Assembly (NCBI RefSeq): GCF_009498215.1
Contig: NZ_CP043499.1
Span: forward strand, 806,001 to 870,000
Length of the DNA: 64,000 nt
Direction: 5' to 3'
Origin: Rhizobium grahamii
GTDB lineage: Bacteria > Pseudomonadota > Alphaproteobacteria > Rhizobiales > Rhizobiaceae
Shown here: piece after piece, positions 44,494 through 53,425 of the stretch
Position numbering within the stretch: position 1 is the first letter of the stretch
How the letters are laid out: each line of letters starts with the position of its first letter
The notes under the pieces: generated by a model
The model's database searches: none
What the model saw: the letters and a program-made list of their open reading frames with translations, nothing else
What the model was told of the DNA's origin: nothing
Translations under genes and position numbers: made by a program

Positions 44494-45618
44494 TCAGGCT
44501 GCCGCACCCGGACGCACCCCGGCCTTCGGGAGCGATCTTGCGACGGCACTCAGCAGATCGGTTTGCGAGATGAGCCCGAGGATCTTCTGGTCATCGTCAA
44601 CGATGATGACTGCATGCGTGCGGCCGTTCGTCAGGACCGAAAGCAGCTCCAGGGCAACATCATCGGCCCGTGCGGTGGTCGCTTCCGAAGCCAGTCGCTC
44701 CACCGTGCCGGAGGCAACGGCCAGTTCCCGCAGGCCTACCGTTCCTACAAGCTTCCTATTCTGATCCAGCACTGGCAGGGTTCTGACATTATGGTTCAGC
44801 AGCAGCCAGCGAGCCTGTTCGACCGTCGCATCAACGTCGACGGTCACGACATCACGCGACATGATATCCGCGCAGCGGATCTCCGCATTGGAGCGCGCGA
44901 TGGCCTCAAGCTCGGCCTGGCGCAGGATGCGCCCGAGGTCGGCACGATCGATATCGAACGTCTCGTTGAATGTCGCAAGCGCCGCGTCGATATCTTCATC
45001 GACGAAGCCGGCGCGCTGGCTGGACGGCGGATCGGCCGTCAGATGCGTATTCGCAGGCGCCGCGACGACGTGAGGATAATTGTGTCGCGACAGCTTGTGA
45101 AACAGGAGGCCGATCGCGACGAGAAGGCAAGAATTCAGCGCCACCGGCACGAACGGGAAAAGCATCCCCCAGCTGGCAACGACCGGACCGCCGAGAACCG
45201 CGGTCAGCGCCGCGGCGCCACCTGGCGGATGCAGGCAACGGGTAAACGACATTGCAGCGATCGCAAGCGAAACCCCAACACCCGTCGCGATGATCGGATC
45301 GTGGATCAGGCTCGCGGCGACGACACCCATGAGAGCCGAAATCGTGTTGCCGCCGATGATCGACCAGGGCTGCGCCAGCGGGCTGGCCGGCACCGCGAAC
45401 AGCAGCACAGCCGAGGCGCCCATCGGCGCCACGATCAGCGGCAGGTGGGATCCCTCACCAAACAGCATCCCGCAGAGGAGGCCGGTCAGAGCAATGGCCA
45501 CGAGTGCGCCTGCGCAGGCGAGGAGGCGATCGGACAACCTCGCGCCGGCGAGAATGGGATGGAACCAGCGAGAGAAGGGACTGCGGCTCGGCGCGTCACT
45601 GGGCTTTGGGGGTCGCAT
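44494..45618 (-). CDS. HPP-family membrane protein with CBS domain pair
   Basis: A 374-residue protein. The N-terminal 180 residues contain four to five transmembrane helices and the family signature CLHPPGGAAALTAVLGGP; HPP proteins have been linked to nitrite transport in chloroplasts. The C-terminal half is a tandem CBS domain (IMSRDVVTVDVDATVEQ and THAVIIVDDDQKILGLISQ), which usually binds adenine nucleotides. It lies 32 bases after a LysR gene on the same strand. Confidence 0.9.
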   Translation of the reverse strand: MRPPKPSDAPSRSPFSRWFHPILAGARLSDRLLACAGALVAIALTGLLCGMLFGEGSHLPLIVAPMGASAVLLFAVPASPLAQPWSIIGGNTISALMGVVAASLIHDPIIATGVGVSLAIAAMSFTRCLHPPGGAAALTAVLGGPVVASWGMLFPFVPVALNSCLLVAIGLLFHKLSRHNYPHVVAAPANTHLTADPPSSQRAGFVDEDIDAALATFNETFDIDRADLGRILRQAELEAIARSNAEIRCADIMSRDVVTVDVDATVEQARWLLLNHNVRTLPVLDQNRKLVGTVGLRELAVASGTVERLASEATTARADDVALELLSVLTNGRTHAVIIVDDDQKILGLISQTDLLSAVARSLPKAGVRPGAAA

Positions 45619-45650
45619 GCATGCACTCTTCGGATAGAACGGAAAACTTC

Positions 45651-46547
45651 TTACTGGATAAAGGTCTCAGGGGCCACCGACGCCAACATGATCTCTTCGA
45701 AGGCCAGGAGCGGATCGGAGCGCTCGGTCCTGCGGGAAATCAGCAGCGTATCGATCGGGCCAAGCCGATGGACATTGCTGTCTTTGCTCCATGGCAGCAT
45801 CTCAAGCACGGAGCGTGGCATGACACCAACAGCATTCCCTGCCACCACATGCGCAAGGATCGCATGATAGGAGGACATTTCCACTGTCGGAAGGTTCGCG
45901 CCCTTGCGGATCCAGCGCTCAGCCACCTGACGGTAGGTGCAGCCAGGTTCCAGCGCTGCCAAGGCAGGAAGGCGGATGTCTTCGGGCTTGGCGACCGGCG
46001 AATGATTTGCCGGAAGCACGAGGAGCAGGTCCTCCCGATAAACAGGCGCGGCGTGAAGATCGTCGGTATTTATGCCGGTAGATGCCAGCCAGTCACCTTC
46101 GCCCCGTGGAGTTGCGATGAGGGCGCAGTCAAGGTCGCCGGCTACAACCGCCTTCGTGAGCTCGCGAGTAGCCCCGAGTGTCAGCCGCAGGGTGACCTCC
46201 GGATTTTGCTCATTGAATTGAGTAAGGACGGGAGGAAGGCGGCTGGCAGCTGTGCTCTCCATCGTGCCGACGCGTAGTATCCGCGGGGGTTCGACCGACT
46301 TCAACGCGGCCTTGGCTTCTTCCGCGAGTGCCTTGATCCTCTTCGCATAGAATATGAAGCACTGCCCCTGTGCCGTCAGCGTCATCCTCTTCCCATCGCG
46401 GCTGAACAATGGCGCCTCCAGCTGCTCTTCCAATAGCTGGACGCGTGTCGTGACGTTCGAGGGTGCGCGCGCAAGCCGCTTCGCAGCGCGCGTTACACTA
46501 CCCTCCTCAGCTACAGCTAGGAAAATCTCCAGAGAGGAAAGATCCAT
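45651..46547 (-). CDS. LysR-family transcriptional regulator
   Basis: A 298-residue LysR regulator with an N-terminal winged helix (LEIFLAVAEEGSVTRAAKRL) and an effector domain containing RLTLGATRELTKAVVAG. It is upstream of the HPP-CBS gene on the same strand and could control it or the divergent region to its right. Confidence 0.88.
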   Translation of the reverse strand: MDLSSLEIFLAVAEEGSVTRAAKRLARAPSNVTTRVQLLEEQLEAPLFSRDGKRMTLTAQGQCFIFYAKRIKALAEEAKAALKSVEPPRILRVGTMESTAASRLPPVLTQFNEQNPEVTLRLTLGATRELTKAVVAGDLDCALIATPRGEGDWLASTGINTDDLHAAPVYREDLLLVLPANHSPVAKPEDIRLPALAALEPGCTYRQVAERWIRKGANLPTVEMSSYHAILAHVVAGNAVGVMPRSVLEMLPWSKDSNVHRLGPIDTLLISRRTERSDPLLAFEEIMLASVAPETFIQ

Positions 46548-46687
46548 ATCGATCTCATTTCGTGAATGATGCGCCGTAATATTCCAATTCGGAGAATGAT
46601 TGCAATCCCGTGCGACAATGCGACGTTCAGATTTTTGACCGGTCGCCCGGTGAGGTGGCGCACTACTCTTCTATTTCAGATATTTCT

Positions 46688-46712
46688 GAAACATCGTGTG
46701 CCGCTCGGCGTT
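46688..46712 (+). promoter_or_regulatory. Weak EcfG-like promoter before the DUF3606 gene
   Basis: GAAAC, 16 bases, CGTT, differing from the EcfG consensus by one base in the -35 box, 37 bases before the start at 46750. DUF3606 genes are often in the general stress regulon. Confidence 0.35.
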
Positions 46713-46749
46713 TTCTTCCATGGCGTCTCGAATTCGTGGAGAAACACAA

Positions 46750-46938
46750 ATGACTCACCAACGCGATAACCGGCAGGTCCGTATCCCGGGTGCGAAGGAT
46801 CACAACATTACGGACCACTGCAAGAAGTTCGGAATTTCGTCATCCGAAGAACGAAAACTGCGGAAATTGCTCGGCAACGATGCGCCATTGCATGAGATTC
46901 AGGCAAACAGCGCACCCAGGCAGCCGCGCTTCCGCTAG
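46750..46938 (+). CDS. DUF3606-like small protein
   Basis: A 62-residue hydrophilic protein. Its middle (DHCKKFGISSSEERKLRKLL) matches the DUF3606 pattern of a short helix pair found in many small alphaproteobacterial stress proteins. GGAG lies about 9 bases before the ATG. Function unknown. It is followed by an intrinsic terminator. Confidence 0.72.
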   Translation: MTHQRDNRQVRIPGAKDHNITDHCKKFGISSSEERKLRKLLGNDAPLHEIQANSAPRQPRFR

Positions 46939-46969
46939 CTCGGAGTGCGTCCGTGATGCGAAACCACGG

Positions 46970-47003
46970 TGGACACGGCCCGAGCGAGAGCGTGTCCATT
47001 TTT
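46970..47003 (+). terminator. Intrinsic terminator after the DUF3606 gene
   Basis: TGGACACG (46970-46977) pairs with CGTGTCCA (46991-46998), followed by TTTTTG. It lies between two convergent genes. Confidence 0.7.
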
Positions 47004-47007
47004 GTGC

Positions 47008-47550
47008 TTATCCTAGCCAATTCTCCGTCGTTATAAGAGACGCATAAGCGGCTAGAGCTGCCATGAAAGCGCTATGAACATCGGCAGCCGGGACCTTTCG
47101 GTCCGCGAACTCAAGATCCCGCGTTGCGCATGCATCATGCACGACAGTCACCCTGAAACCGAGATCCGCAGCAGCCCGTGTTGCCGCGTCGATGCACATA
47201 TGGCTCATGGCGCCGACGATCACCAGTTCCTTCGTGCCTTGTTCGACGAGCAGTTCGCGCAGGTTCGTCTCCCGAAAGGCGTTCGGGTAATTCTTCACGA
47301 CGACCGGCTCATCCACGAGCGGCAAGACGGATCGATAAATTTCAGCGCCTTCGGATCCCGCAACAAAAAACGGCGCATCGGCAGGGATCGCCTCATGTCT
47401 GACATGGATAACCGCATCTGAGCGCCTACGCGCAGCAGCAATGACGCGGGCCGCGTTCGCGGCGGCATCCTCAATACCGACAAGCGGTAGCTTGCCATCC
47501 GGAAAATAATCGTTCTGGAGGTCGATGACGAGAATTGCACGGTCGGTCAC
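47008..47550 (-). CDS. Isochorismatase-family cysteine hydrolase
   Basis: A 180-residue hydrolase with the catalytic triad D10 (VIDLQNDY), K86 (VVKNYPNAF) and C119 (GAMSHMCIDA, with the cis-peptide GAMSH before it). Relatives cleave isochorismate, nicotinamide or carbamoyl compounds; none can be picked here. It diverges from a GlxA-type regulator across 104 bases, a common pairing, so it is probably under that regulator. Confidence 0.9.
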   Translation of the reverse strand: MTDRAILVIDLQNDYFPDGKLPLVGIEDAAANAARVIAAARRRSDAVIHVRHEAIPADAPFFVAGSEGAEIYRSVLPLVDEPVVVKNYPNAFRETNLRELLVEQGTKELVIVGAMSHMCIDAATRAAADLGFRVTVVHDACATRDLEFADRKVPAADVHSAFMAALAAYASLITTENWLG

Positions 47551-47654
47551 GGAAGATTCCCTTGGGTTTTACATTGTGGTGTCTGGAAACGGTCGCACTG
47601 CGCCTGCATTTTCACAATTGGCGATATCGACAGAATGGAGGCTGATATCGACAA

Positions 47655-48647
47655 ATGACCGTATCAACCATCGAGATCGGCCTGGTTATCTATCCAGGCG
47701 CCCAACTTGCCAGCGTCTACGGACTGACCGACCTCTTCGGCGTCGCGACCCGCCTTGCGTCGCGGCGCCCGGAACAAAGAACGGAGCTTGCGATCACGGT
47801 TAGCCACTGGAGGCTACAGGAGCCGGACTTGCAGCCGGTCAGGGTCTTCGAAACGGAACCCCGATCCAGGATGATACCGGACGTGCTGATATTGCCCCCC
47901 GCCCTTGGTGAGGCGCCGTCAGCCGAAACCGCCAACGCATATTCTCCGTGGCTGATCGATCAGCACCGTCAGGGCACGATTCTTTGTTCGGTCTGTGCCG
48001 GCGCATTTCTTCTCGGCGAAACCGGCCTTCTTTCGGGAAGATCCGCGACGACGCACTGGGCGCACGCGGACCTGTTCGCGGCCCGCTTCCCGACAGCCCG
48101 CCTGGACGTCGACAAGCTTGTTATCGACGACGGCGACCTCATGACCGCCGGAGGTGTCATGGCCTGGACGGATCTTGGCCTAAAGCTTGTCGAGCGTTTT
48201 CTTGGCTCAACGATCATGGCCGAAACCGCTCGGCTTCTCGTCATCGACCCGCCAGGACGCGAACAGCGGTTTTACAGCAGCTTCTCGCCACGGCTCACGC
48301 ATGGAGATCTCGCCGTTCTGAAGGTTCAACACTGGCTGCACGCGACAGGCGCCAAGGATATGAGGCTGGCAAAACTCGTGGCACAATCGGGCCTGGAAGA
48401 GCGAACCATGTTGCGCCGCTTTCAAAAGGCGACCGGTATGACGACGACCGAGTACTGCCAGCGAATGCGGATCAGCAAGGCCTGCGAACTGTTGCAGACC
48501 AGCGTCACCCCGATCGAGACCATCGCCTGGGATGTCGGCTACGGCGACGCCGGTGCTTTCCGCAAGATCTTCCTTCGAATTGTCGGCCTGACGCCTAGCG
48601 ACTACAGGCAGCGATTCAATTCACGGGGCACAGTGACATCCGCCTGA
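47655..48647 (+). CDS. GlxA-type regulator (DJ-1/PfpI domain plus AraC helix-turn-helix)
   Basis: A 330-residue regulator. Residues about 5-180 form a DJ-1/PfpI-like domain with the nucleophile-elbow CSVCAGAFLLGETG; residues about 225-325 are an AraC DNA-binding domain (LAKLVAQSGLEERTMLRRF, then IAWDVGYGDAGAFRKIFLRI). It probably controls the divergent isochorismatase-family gene. Confidence 0.92.
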   Translation: MTVSTIEIGLVIYPGAQLASVYGLTDLFGVATRLASRRPEQRTELAITVSHWRLQEPDLQPVRVFETEPRSRMIPDVLILPPALGEAPSAETANAYSPWLIDQHRQGTILCSVCAGAFLLGETGLLSGRSATTHWAHADLFAARFPTARLDVDKLVIDDGDLMTAGGVMAWTDLGLKLVERFLGSTIMAETARLLVIDPPGREQRFYSSFSPRLTHGDLAVLKVQHWLHATGAKDMRLAKLVAQSGLEERTMLRRFQKATGMTTTEYCQRMRISKACELLQTSVTPIETIAWDVGYGDAGAFRKIFLRIVGLTPSDYRQRFNSRGTVTSA

Positions 48648-49084
48648 CAGCGGCGAGGCGTGGAGATACCAGGGTGCTCGTCGTCGGGCGATAGGCGTTC
48701 GCTTGCAACCCAGCCTCGTTGCTACGAGCGCTGGGACTGGAGGAGCCGCCGCGCCTTATCCACAGCCGCCTGCCCTTTTCTGGGGATGTTGCGGACAGGT
48801 CACGAACATTAGACGAACATAACCGCATCCTGTCCTTTAGAGGTAGCTCCACCGAGTTATGTCAACGCTAGTCTCGAACGTGCCGGATCGGCGTTCTTCG
48901 CGACGTCAACAACTCTGATGCCGATCCTCCATTGGCCCGCCGTGACCTAAAGACTCACGGCGGGCCATCGATGATCTGCTGTTTCGCTGAGATTTCGCTA
49001 TCGATTGCGGCCTTCGCCCAGAAGATGTGGCTGTCACCCAGTGCTTGATCGCAAATGCCACAGTCCGGTGCGTCTCATCATCGT
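48648..49084. other. Intergenic region between convergent genes
   Basis: No convincing gene in 437 bases; a 78-residue minus-strand frame (48616-48852) overlaps the GlxA-type gene and has no family features. The notable object is the stem-loop at 48934-48966. Confidence 0.5.
48934..48966. terminator. Strong stem-loop (possible bidirectional terminator)
   Basis: GGCCCGCCGTGA and TCACGGCGGGCC form a perfect 12-bp stem with a 9-base loop, between the convergent GlxA-type and histidine kinase genes. There is no U-run on either side. Confidence 0.55.
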
Positions 49085-50611
49085 CTAGGATTGCTTCGAA
49101 AGCGAATGACGGGGAAGCGATAGCACCGCCTCGAGCCCCTCGCCTTCCAAACTCTTGAGCGTGATGTCGCCGCCGATCTTGCGGACCAGGTTTCTTGCGA
49201 TCGTCAACCCCAGCCCCGATCCGCCTGTATCGCGATTACGGGAATGTTCGAGACGCACGAAGGGACTGAAGACGCGCTCGAGCTCCTGATCCGGAATGCC
49301 AGGTCCGCGGTCGCGAACCTTGACGAAGACGAATGCGTCGGATGCGGAAACGTAAATCCGCGCCTCCGACCCATATTTGATGGCGTTCTCGACCAGATTC
49401 CGCACCGCGCGCCGCAGCACCACCGGTGGCGCGGAACACACAAGCCTTGTGCCTTTGGCCGGTCGGCCATCCAAACTGGCCTGCTCGTATTCATCGGCAA
49501 TGGCATCTGTCATGCTCCAGAGATCGATGAGTTCGGCCGGTTCCGAGGTCGTTCCGAGCTTGGCGAGATCGACCACCGACTCGACCGTCTCCTCGACGTC
49601 GGCGATATCCTGTTCCAGCTCGGTCTTGAGTTTGGAGTTTCTCAGAAGCGCAAGGCGCAGGCGCATCCGCGTTACCGGCGTCCGCAGATCATGCGCCAGT
49701 GCGACAGCCAATAGCTCGCGCTCTTCGAAGCTCGCCTGCAGGCTTGCCTGAGCCCTGTTAACCGTTTGCGCCGCTCGCCTGATATCCCGCCCGCCTGCCT
49801 CTACAATCGGTGGGCTGTTGATGTCCTCGCCAAGACGGCCAAGCGCGCCCTCCAGCAGCTGATACGGCGCGGCAATCCTCGAAACGCTCCAGAAGGCGAG
49901 CATCAGCACAAGTGCGCTGACCAGCAGGTATTTGGGCAGGCTGTCGGGTGCCAGCAGCGGCGCGATCGGCGTGACCGGTGTCACGAAATTCAGCCATTGG
50001 CCATCCTTGAGCTGCAGGGAAACGGTATAACGCTGGCTCTTCAGAAAATCGCTGGCTATCTCTGACAGATCTTCCTCGACCTCGCCGCTATCGGCCGTCG
50101 GCTCGGCCGCGGCCTGCCCGGGCCCCTCCTGCTTGCCGGGGTCCTCCAGGCGGACACGGACGTCTTCAACACCCAGCTTCGATAGTCGCGCGAAAATGAT
50201 GTCCTCGAGCTCGGCAAGGGTGTCGTTCGACGCCACGGGAGCACCAACGGCCGGAAGCGACGAGAGATTGACGACGATCGTGGAGTCCGCGAGCTCCGTT
50301 CCGATGCGCGCCCGCTCCGGCGCGGACAAGGGCGCCATGAGCTTGGCAAGCCAAAAGGCCCGTTCGTTGAGCCTGTAGAGATCGACGATCTCGTTTGAAG
50401 CCGATCGATCCTTCGAGACGATCAGGAAGAGGCTGGTCTGGCTGGCGAGCAGCGCGAGGATGAGAACAATCAGCACCCAGCCCGGCAGTGTACGCGGGAG
50501 CAGGCGGCGACCCGATACGCCGTAGAAGCGCGCGGGGTCGAACCGCGCCCGCCGGGGCGCACGCTCAGCCACGGGAGCCGCCGATCTCGTGGCCCGGGCG
50601 CCCCAGTTCAC
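49085..50611 (-). CDS. Sensor histidine kinase (EnvZ-like)
   Basis: A 508-residue kinase with two transmembrane helices (about 43-65 and 228-245), a periplasmic region of about 160 residues with an Ala/Glu-rich insert, HAMP-like linker, phosphoacceptor H307 (VALAHDLRTPVTRM) and an ATPase domain with NLVENAIKYGSEA, RDRGPGIPD and GGSGLGLTIARNLV. Its partner is probably the OmpR-type regulator at 51047 on the same strand, separated from it by a small gene on the other strand. Confidence 0.92.
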   Translation of the reverse strand: MNWGARATRSAAPVAERAPRRARFDPARFYGVSGRRLLPRTLPGWVLIVLILALLASQTSLFLIVSKDRSASNEIVDLYRLNERAFWLAKLMAPLSAPERARIGTELADSTIVVNLSSLPAVGAPVASNDTLAELEDIIFARLSKLGVEDVRVRLEDPGKQEGPGQAAAEPTADSGEVEEDLSEIASDFLKSQRYTVSLQLKDGQWLNFVTPVTPIAPLLAPDSLPKYLLVSALVLMLAFWSVSRIAAPYQLLEGALGRLGEDINSPPIVEAGGRDIRRAAQTVNRAQASLQASFEERELLAVALAHDLRTPVTRMRLRLALLRNSKLKTELEQDIADVEETVESVVDLAKLGTTSEPAELIDLWSMTDAIADEYEQASLDGRPAKGTRLVCSAPPVVLRRAVRNLVENAIKYGSEARIYVSASDAFVFVKVRDRGPGIPDQELERVFSPFVRLEHSRNRDTGGSGLGLTIARNLVRKIGGDITLKSLEGEGLEAVLSLPRHSLSKQS

Positions 50612-50714
50612 ATTCTTTACAATCCAGAAACATCATTTTCATCCGCCCGACAAACAAATCCCCCTCTGCCGTGCAATAAGGCGCCAAACACCGTCATAGC
50701 AAGGAAAAGGGTCC

Positions 50715-51023
50715 ATGGTGGACAACAATCTCAGGAAGCCGCCCGCTGAAAATGCGTCCGCGCCGAGGCACGGCGAGAACGACAATTTGCCGGCAGATGG
50801 CGGAGCTGTGAAGCAGCTTCGGATCGATGCGGATGGAAGAGTTCGCGAATTCATCCTGTCGCCGAGCGACGAGGAAGACGTCATGGCACTGATCACAGAG
50901 CTTTCGGATCGTGCCGACGCAGACCGGCACGCATATCGCGAAGACCTGGTGGATTGGCGCGTTAGCGTCGCCATCCTGGCGGTGGCCGGCACTCTGGCGT
51001 GGCTCGCGTTCCTATACATCTAG
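50715..51023 (+). CDS. Tail-anchored small protein of unknown function
   Basis: A 102-residue hydrophilic protein ending in one hydrophobic helix (VAILAVAGTLAWLAFLYI). AAGGAAAAGGG precedes the ATG. It lies on the opposite strand between the response regulator and kinase genes. No family recognised. Confidence 0.6.
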   Translation: MVDNNLRKPPAENASAPRHGENDNLPADGGAVKQLRIDADGRVREFILSPSDEEDVMALITELSDRADADRHAYREDLVDWRVSVAILAVAGTLAWLAFLYI

Positions 51024-51046
51024 TGATCTGCGGATAGGAAACCCTG

Positions 51047-51838
51047 TCAGCCGGCACCTTGCGTCGTCTCGGCAACGAACTGGTAGCCACCACCACGCAC
51101 GGTCTCGATCATCGACGGTGACTTCGGGTCATCCTCCAGCTTGCGTCTCAGTCGGCTGATCAGGATATCGATGCTGCGGTCGAAGCTCTGGCTGGTGTCG
51201 CCTCCGCAACGCTCGATCAACTGCTCTCGGCTCAGCACTCGTCCCGAGGCCTCCACCAAGGCAGCCAGCAGGTTGAATTCCGACCGCGTCAACTCCACGC
51301 GAACACCGTCACTGTCGAGAAGCCTGCGCCTGTCCACGTCAAGCGTCCAGCCACCAAACCTGTAGACGGATATTGTCTCGCTTGAAGCGGGCGCGTCCCG
51401 GTCATTGTGCCGGCGCAGGACGGCACGCACCCTGGCCAACAGTTCGCGCGGATCGAACGGTTTCGACACGTAGTCGTCGGCGCCCATTTCGAGCCCGACG
51501 ATCCGATCGCCGGTGTCGCTGACCGCGGTCAGCATGATAATCGGAATCTTCGACCGCTGCCTCAGCTCCTGGCAGAGTTCGAGCCCGCTCTTGCCTGGCA
51601 GCATGATGTCGAGGACGACGAGATCGGTCTTTCCTTCTGATAGCACTGTCTCCATGCCCTGCCCGTCGCTCGCAAGCGACACTCTGAAGCCGCGGCGTTG
51701 AAAGAAATCCTTGAGCAGGGATCGGATCTGGGCGTCATCATCGACGATGAGGATGTGCAAGGTAGAGTTCAAGATAGGTTTCCCAACGACCTCGGCAAAA
51801 TAGGCGAGTTGGCTTGTCCTTGCCACCTGACGACCCAC
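51047..51838 (-). CDS. Response regulator, OmpR/PhoB type
   Basis: A winged-helix response regulator. The receiver domain has HILIVDDDAQ and phosphoacceptor in LVVLDIMLPGKSG; the C-terminal OmpR domain contains ELTRSEFNLLAALVEASGRV and SFDRSIDILISRLRRKLE. The start is uncertain: the frame opens with GTG at 51838 (263 residues), but a TTG at 51772 would give the normal regulator length. It likely pairs with the kinase at 49085. Confidence 0.9.
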   Translation of the reverse strand: MGRQVARTSQLAYFAEVVGKPILNSTLHILIVDDDAQIRSLLKDFFQRRGFRVSLASDGQGMETVLSEGKTDLVVLDIMLPGKSGLELCQELRQRSKIPIIMLTAVSDTGDRIVGLEMGADDYVSKPFDPRELLARVRAVLRRHNDRDAPASSETISVYRFGGWTLDVDRRRLLDSDGVRVELTRSEFNLLAALVEASGRVLSREQLIERCGGDTSQSFDRSIDILISRLRRKLEDDPKSPSMIETVRGGGYQFVAETTQGAG

Positions 51839-51956
51839 ACAACAAGACGATGTTACACAAGGGAAACCTTTTCATCACGTCGTTGAAAAGCGGCGGGCGG
51901 CGAATTGTGAGAGAACAACCTGAGTAGCGGACGTCTGTCTGGACCAAGGTTACGGA

Positions 51957-52217
51957 ATGTTCTTGAGGCCATCACTTCTTTTTCTAAGCTTTGCACTGAC
52001 GCCCAACGCGGGGTGGGCCGAGGAAGAACAGTCGACGCGCGACAAGCGCTGCATGGACATGCGGCTCCGGTTCGAACGCGCCGAGCGCCAAAACCCGGAA
52101 CGCGGCGGCCGGGAGATCGACAAGCTGCGGTCACTGGGTATCGATCTTTGCTCGAAGGGCAAGCAGGCGCAGGGCATAAGAGCCTTCGCCAGCGCGGTCG
52201 AGATTCTGGAAGAATAA
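51957..52217 (+). CDS. Small exported protein of unknown function
   Basis: An 86-residue protein with a signal peptide (RPSLLFLSFALTPNAGWAEE) and a charged helical mature part with two cysteines (DKRCMDMRL, GIDLCSKGK). No family recognised. It is followed at once by a small membrane protein gene. Confidence 0.55.
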   Translation: MFLRPSLLFLSFALTPNAGWAEEEQSTRDKRCMDMRLRFERAERQNPERGGREIDKLRSLGIDLCSKGKQAQGIRAFASAVEILEE

Positions 52218-52218
52218 C

Positions 52219-52491
52219 GTGAGGCTCTTGCCGAAACGCGGAGGTCTGAGCGGGTGGTCCGGCGTAACCCTCGTTCACAACGTTCGCCGACGTGGTCTAC
52301 TTTCGACCGCCTTTGCGTTCCTTGCGGGCTGCCTCTTCTGCCTTTCCGCAGCAATGACGGCAGCGCTCGCCCTTGCGGGTGCGACTGATTGGATGCCGTG
52401 TCTGGTGATCTTTCTGCTCGGCTGTGCGTTTTTCGAGATAGCGGACACGCTCAAGCGCGACGCAAGTCCGCCGGACGAGGAGGAAGCCTGA
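52219..52491 (+). CDS. Small membrane protein of unknown function
   Basis: A 90-residue protein with two hydrophobic segments (AFAFLAGCLFCLSAAMTAAL and MPCLVIFLLGCAFFEIA) and an acidic C-terminus. The start is GTG at 52219, one base after the preceding stop, so translation may be coupled. No family recognised. Confidence 0.55.
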   Translation: MRLLPKRGGLSGWSGVTLVHNVRRRGLLSTAFAFLAGCLFCLSAAMTAALALAGATDWMPCLVIFLLGCAFFEIADTLKRDASPPDEEEA

Positions 52492-52735
52492 CGTGCACGC
52501 TAACCGCCAGAGCCGGAAAGACCAGCTACGGCCAACCCCGCCGGAAGGGATGGGGCGGATCATCCTTGTGGCCGAATGGGGCCCTGTTGCGCGACGGACG
52601 CGCCCTCTTGAAGAATGCATAGTTATGCACATCCCAGGATCGTTGGCACCCTTGAGGATGGGCGGAGGGGCGCTTACTGAACCCGGGCTGCATCGCGGCT
52701 GCGGAATCGCTCTTCTAGGAAAATAGGACGACAAC

Positions 52736-53350
52736 ATGCCAGCACTGGAAGCAATTGTTTCGCTTTCGCTAGCGTTCTCGCCGACCCCGGCGGTTCGCAG
52801 CCTGCCAGATTATCTTCCTTTTGGAGTGATGCAGCAGGAGCGCCCGTCCAGTCTCGGCTGCCGAGCGATAGGCGGATCCGTTATGGATACGACGGGGCAG
52901 TATGTCTGTACATCACTGCCGTCCGGTAGCAGCCTGTTTGACGAATATATCGTCGCCTATGTGCAACGAGCAGGAATCTGCAACGTGGTCGGCGTCTCGC
53001 CCTACAGCAAGGATGATGCCCGCGGCAGCAGCGCAAGGAGCCTGTTTGCACGCGCCAAGGCCGAAATGACCGAGAAGTTCGGGCCGCCGGATGAGGAAGT
53101 CGATCATTCCCATACCCCAGCCGCAGCCAAGGACGGAGAGTTTCGCTCGTCCGTCATCGCGCAGGACCGTCAGGTCTTCTCCCAGTGGAACGACCTTGGG
53201 GCACGCTTCGCAAACATGCAGTCCGCAACTCTGGTGATCTCGGGCGACGAAGAACTGGGGCTGGCCATATACGAGGTGGTACGCTTCGCCGGCAACGATG
53301 ATTGCCTTCAAAGCCTGGAAACGGTCACCGGCCCGGCTCCGGAAAATTGA
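52736..53350 (+). CDS. Probable exported protein of unknown function
   Basis: A 204-residue frame with a modest N-terminal hydrophobic stretch (ALEAIVSLSLAFS), four cysteines and no recognisable domain. The 244 bases before it hold no gene. It converges on the octapeptide protein gene across a shared terminator hairpin. Confidence 0.6.
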   Translation: MPALEAIVSLSLAFSPTPAVRSLPDYLPFGVMQQERPSSLGCRAIGGSVMDTTGQYVCTSLPSGSSLFDEYIVAYVQRAGICNVVGVSPYSKDDARGSSARSLFARAKAEMTEKFGPPDEEVDHSHTPAAAKDGEFRSSVIAQDRQVFSQWNDLGARFANMQSATLVISGDEELGLAIYEVVRFAGNDDCLQSLETVTGPAPEN

Positions 53351-53379
53351 CACACGGCTTATGGTCCAGTCCAAAGTAA

Positions 53380-53406
53380 AACGGGCGACCACAAGGATCG
53401 CCCGTT
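53380..53406. terminator. Bidirectional terminator
   Basis: AACGGGCGA (53380-53388) and TCGCCCGTT (53398-53406) form a perfect 9-bp stem with a 9-base loop between two convergent genes. AAA on the left and TT on the right suit termination from both sides. Confidence 0.75.
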
Positions 53407-53425
53407 CTTGAATCGGTCAGACCGT

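Noticed and set aside
48616..48852. 78-residue minus-strand frame overlapping the GlxA-type gene end
   Set aside because: Overlaps a confident gene, shows no family features, and no ribosome site was identified.
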